DNA of 9,117 nucleotides from Campylobacterota bacterium (lineage in GTDB: Bacteria > Campylobacterota > Campylobacteria > Campylobacterales > Sulfurovaceae). The stretch lies in contig WFMX01000175.1 of NCBI GenBank assembly GCA_015488875.1, positions 1 through 9,117 on the forward strand, written 5' to 3'. Numbering within the stretch: the first letter of the stretch is position 1; every line of letters starts with the position of its first letter. A model generated the notes under the pieces. That model saw only the letters and a list, made by a program, of their open reading frames with translations, made no database searches and was not told where the DNA came from. The position numbers and the translations under genes were made by a program. Below are positions 7,801 through 9,117 of the stretch, in pieces.

Positions 7801-8381
7801 TGCAGATACAGAAGGCTCCCAAGGGGCCTATCTATATATTGGGTACGGCAGAGATAGAGAGTGGCTCATACTACTCATTTCAGGGTAAAAAGTTTCTATT
7901 CAAGAAGAGTATTATAGCTTTTACAGGAGATGTCGCTAAGCCCATACTAGATATTAAAGCCATCTATAACTCCCTGCACTATGAGATCACTATACAAGTG
8001 ACAGGATCTCCTGAGACCCCCAATATAATCTTCTCATCTATTCCTAGACTTAGCCGCGAGCAGATACTTTCGGTGATACTGTTTGACTCGGAAGATGCTG
8101 GAGATGGTAGTAGTGGCGACGATATGATGAAGATGATGGGCGGAGCCATGGCGAAGTCAGCTCTGTCAAATGTGGGCATCAAGATAGATCACCTATCGCT
8201 AGGTTCAGATGGTAGCGTAGAGGTAGGCAAAAAGATATCAGAGAAGATCACTATCATATATGTCAAAGATGAGGTCGCAGGAGCCAAACTACAGTACGAT
8301 TATAGTAGAGATATAAAGGCTGTCATATCTACAGACTCTGAGTCAAGTGGAGCAGACATCATATACAAAAGGGAGTTTTGA
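4827..8381 (+). CDS. tamB: TamB-like translocation and assembly module subunit (AsmA-like, DUF490/TamB_C)
   Basis: This 1184-residue protein (E. coli TamB about 1260) spans the periplasm from an N-terminal inner-membrane anchor (residues about 9-28, very Val/Leu/Ile rich). Just after the anchor, GYSSISGGLLTGLEVRELSY (47-66) is the typical TamB/AsmA-like opening strand pair. The long middle is alternating polar and apolar beta-strand sequence, as expected for the lipid-binding groove of this family. The C-terminus carries the TamB domain: GTAEIESGSYYSFQGKKF (1006-1023) and then FTGDVAKPILDI. TGSPETPNIIFSSIPRLS (1059-1076), REQILSVILF and a terminal Phe follow. A Met-rich segment DDMMKMMGGAMAK lies at 1098-1110. 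Residues 88-390 contain three related units with Ser/Asn/Lys/Glu linkers (separate entry). It overlaps tamA by 4 nt and the next gene by 1 nt. Family role: bridge between inner membrane and TamA for outer-membrane protein insertion and probably phospholipid transport. Confidence 0.92.
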   Translation: MKNIFKWTINTILTLVVVVIVALLFVLNSTQTIKWVSDRYAPQYGFGYSSISGGLLTGLEVRELSYKSDKLLDSFKIRWNPASLLYDRISITNLEATAIEVDNIEKMVSSFSSNKKKPKEDSNSSFVMPVSIGLSQFHMTIAPLQKMGVDIKSLSLDGKDIVYSNSGIDIDKALLRVDSNITNIDIALSLSDRVVNISQISLLDIDAKAIQAIVESLPSDTNSSDANSNTKESETKKNSTLFDNVLIPQRISIDSLKVAVLPMEYPQATIDKAQIGSSNISVNLVDVVGQRAGAIDVKGLSVEIDTNLSKLSLLSSLKNDVVTIEKLSISDIDTIALTQIALPKDSTATDENQTATNSQAKKESSDNNKTNPLIPKTLMVKEVEIAILPATYDPITVNSAEINASKIEVDIASLVAKEGIIDINISTTLANLTQHASIKDNHLESTGSIEILKKLYDTYSIPIRDGAIGQIPIAISANENSAKVEIPIEGERLLIAKDGEFNIESLHLSNTILYQISESKLSIESSGGVSTPYAKDIELHNMLSLIDGEVRYSGEVIPGKLENIDANYTKPIDDLNISYEGNASSVVVHIDSADIKGKFISPNFKEANLTISTKSPIPINDIIKLPKELQEGRVGVDIYLPLDFAHITPLKAEASIKSNIVNIESNILYDKDIKVTTKSTFPKDTLLKGYGKELNLDALNPLVANVTVAKDIAVDIESQAIKSKVKLNQESRDIDGNLMIGGAKFIFDGNLDGNVTLHNQIGSIKELTQHINSIYSFEAPPLDGDLKLSLVLSQMKDIRLNLYSKSLSYKASRTTDYIVDDTMVSLGFANSTLQLQGYHTTFQKQRIFATKPSIVSIKGDSVEISPLWVNDQLKIKGEYNMTKKSGKIVAMANPLTISHEMIDLDSKIDIETLLDGNKTDINGTITLQGGNLHINMDKKSFASDSDILIVQDMKAEKPSPFMDNLTALIKVDTDKPILYKTKDADVKVRSDMQIQKAPKGPIYILGTAEIESGSYYSFQGKKFLFKKSIIAFTGDVAKPILDIKAIYNSLHYEITIQVTGSPETPNIIFSSIPRLSREQILSVILFDSEDAGDGSSGDDMMKMMGGAMAKSALSNVGIKIDHLSLGSDGSVEVGKKISEKITIIYVKDEVAGAKLQYDYSRDIKAVISTDSESSGADIIYKREF
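5088..5996 (+). repeat. Three related coding units in the N-terminal part of tamB
   Basis: Each unit has a strand such as RISITNLEATAIEV (88-101), SQISLLDIDAKAI (198-210) or EKLSISDIDTIAL (325-337). Next comes a low-complexity Ser/Asn/Thr/Lys/Glu linker (about 110-125, 218-240 and 345-371), and then a segment like FVMPVSIGLSQFHMTIAPL (126-144), VLIPQRISIDSLKVAVLP (245-262) or PLIPKTLMVKEVEIAILP (372-389). The start-to-start distances are about 110 and 127 residues. Units 2 and 3 are most alike (I/LP...AxLPxxY...A.I..S.I.V). The similarity was seen by eye at protein level only; the DNA has diverged. Confidence 0.6.
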
Positions 8382-8383
8382 TG
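8371..8383 (+). promoter_or_regulatory. Ribosome binding site that selects ATG 8381 for the last gene
   Basis: GGGAG (8371-8375) is 5 nt from the ATG at 8381-8383 but only 2 nt from the upstream TTG at 8378. The ATG also overlaps the tamB TGA by one base (TGATG), a common coupling arrangement, so ATG is chosen. Confidence 0.7.
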
Positions 8384-9115
8384 AGGAGATATCTCATATT
8401 TGCTTATGCTATATTGGGCTATTTACTCTCTATGGTATCGTTGACCTTTTTGATCTTGTGGGTATATCCCTGGTCATTTATGGAATACTATATAGACAGA
8501 TCCATGGTGAGTTTGGATATCCATCCTATAGTTGTAGACATAGCCCTAGTTATCCTTTTTGGACTGCAACACTCTATCATGGCGAGAAGTTTTTTCAAAG
8601 AGAAGTTGTGGGGAAAACTCTCAGACGCAGTAAAATCCGCCACCTATTCGCTAGCATCATCTATTTGTCTGGTATTGATATTTTACTTTTGGCAGCCTAT
8701 AGATGGATATCTGTGGGATTTTCAAGATGGCACACTCTATTGGGTCATGAGTATCATTTATATCGCTGGATGGCTCATAGCTTTTGTGTCTACATTCATC
8801 ATCGATCATTTCGAACTCTTTGGACTACATCAAGGATACAGAGTATTTAGAGGGGCATCAGTGCCTATATCGCAATTCCAGACAAGATTTCTATACAAGC
8901 ATGTGAGACACCCCATCCAAGCAGGCACCATCATAGGCATATGGGCAACACCCACTATGAGCTACACCCACCTTCTATTTAGTATATCCATGACTGCATA
9001 TATACTCATAGGATTACATTTCGAAGAGAAGAGTTTGGTAGCTACTTTTGGAGAGAAATACAGAGACTACATAGGGAATACGCCCATCCTAGTGCCACGC
9101 TTCACTAAGCATTGA
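8381..9115 (+). CDS. Multi-pass membrane methyltransferase-like protein, MddA/NnrU family (putative methanethiol S-methyltransferase)
   Basis: This 244-residue protein has about five or six hydrophobic segments (roughly 5-29, 46-62, 87-105, 120-141 and 181-212). Motifs typical of the MddA-type branch of the isoprenylcysteine carboxyl methyltransferase superfamily are visible: LQHSIMAR (62-69), DHFELFGLHQ (142-151) and YKHVRHPIQAG (172-182). WATPTMSYTHLLF (188-200), HFEEKSLVATFGEKYRDY (213-230) and a final P-x-L-V-P also fit. In this superfamily the RHP and EE elements help bind S-adenosylmethionine. Characterised MddA methylates methanethiol to dimethyl sulfide; NnrU-like relatives were linked to nitric oxide metabolism, and many homologues are untested. 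The family fit is strong, but the substrate is inferred. It is the last visible gene of the tamAB run, and the window ends 2 nt after its stop, so no terminator can be seen. Confidence 0.8.
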   Translation: MRRYLIFAYAILGYLLSMVSLTFLILWVYPWSFMEYYIDRSMVSLDIHPIVVDIALVILFGLQHSIMARSFFKEKLWGKLSDAVKSATYSLASSICLVLIFYFWQPIDGYLWDFQDGTLYWVMSIIYIAGWLIAFVSTFIIDHFELFGLHQGYRVFRGASVPISQFQTRFLYKHVRHPIQAGTIIGIWATPTMSYTHLLFSISMTAYILIGLHFEEKSLVATFGEKYRDYIGNTPILVPRFTKH

Positions 9116-9117
9116 TC

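Noticed and set aside
8378..8380. TTG as start of the last gene
   Set aside because: It is only 2 nt from the GGGAG site; the ATG at 8381 has proper spacing and overlaps the tamB stop.
8347..8850. 167-residue open frame on the + strand overlapping the tamB end and the methyltransferase gene
   Set aside because: It lies out of frame within a gene with clear family motifs, has no ribosome binding site and has an unnatural composition; it is a shadow frame.

Overview
The window reads as a densely packed chromosomal segment of a Campylobacterota (epsilonproteobacterial) species, possibly a sulfur-oxidising relative of Sulfurovum or Sulfurimonas. The reasons are a G+C content of about 40% by eye, strong use of ATA for isoleucine and AGA for arginine, GAGGTGA ribosome binding sites, genes packed almost without gaps, and a small cysteine-containing protein directly after fructose-1,6-bisphosphatase. 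The genus is an inference from style, not from a marker gene. All supported genes are on the + strand. There are no tRNA or rRNA genes, CRISPR arrays or insertion sequences.

Region 1 (1-454) holds the 3' end of a class I fructose-1,6-bisphosphatase gene (fbp), whose stop codon overlaps the start of a 63-residue protein with four cysteines. Region 2 (455-1185) holds a short intergenic stretch with a promoter-like site and then a 161-residue lysine- and cysteine-rich lipoprotein with three KCxxGKC motifs. A second short gap follows, with a perfect extended -10 promoter overlapped by a 16-nt palindrome. An 11-nt core of that palindrome also occurs in the first gap.

Region 3 (1186-9115) looks like one transcription unit of five genes: proA (glutamate-5-semialdehyde dehydrogenase), a compact ABC-type ATPase without a permease, tamA (Omp85-family outer-membrane barrel with three POTRA domains), tamB (1184-residue AsmA/TamB-type inner-membrane-anchored protein), and a multi-pass membrane methyltransferase-like protein of the MddA/NnrU family. 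Junctions are +2, +7, -4 and -1 nt, so translation is probably coupled throughout. TamA and TamB form the known translocation and assembly module that helps place proteins, and probably lipids, in the outer membrane. Proline synthesis, the ATPase and the methyltransferase have no obvious mechanistic tie to it.

Nothing here is a clear new defence or mobile system. The most unusual items are the KCxxGKC lipoprotein, which resembles the EGKCG-type copper-binding RiPP precursors (HvfA/bufferin class) but is a lipoprotein with no modifying enzyme in view; a threefold repeat with low-complexity linkers in the N-terminal part of TamB; the shared palindrome; and a putative methanethiol methyltransferase translated together with TamAB.
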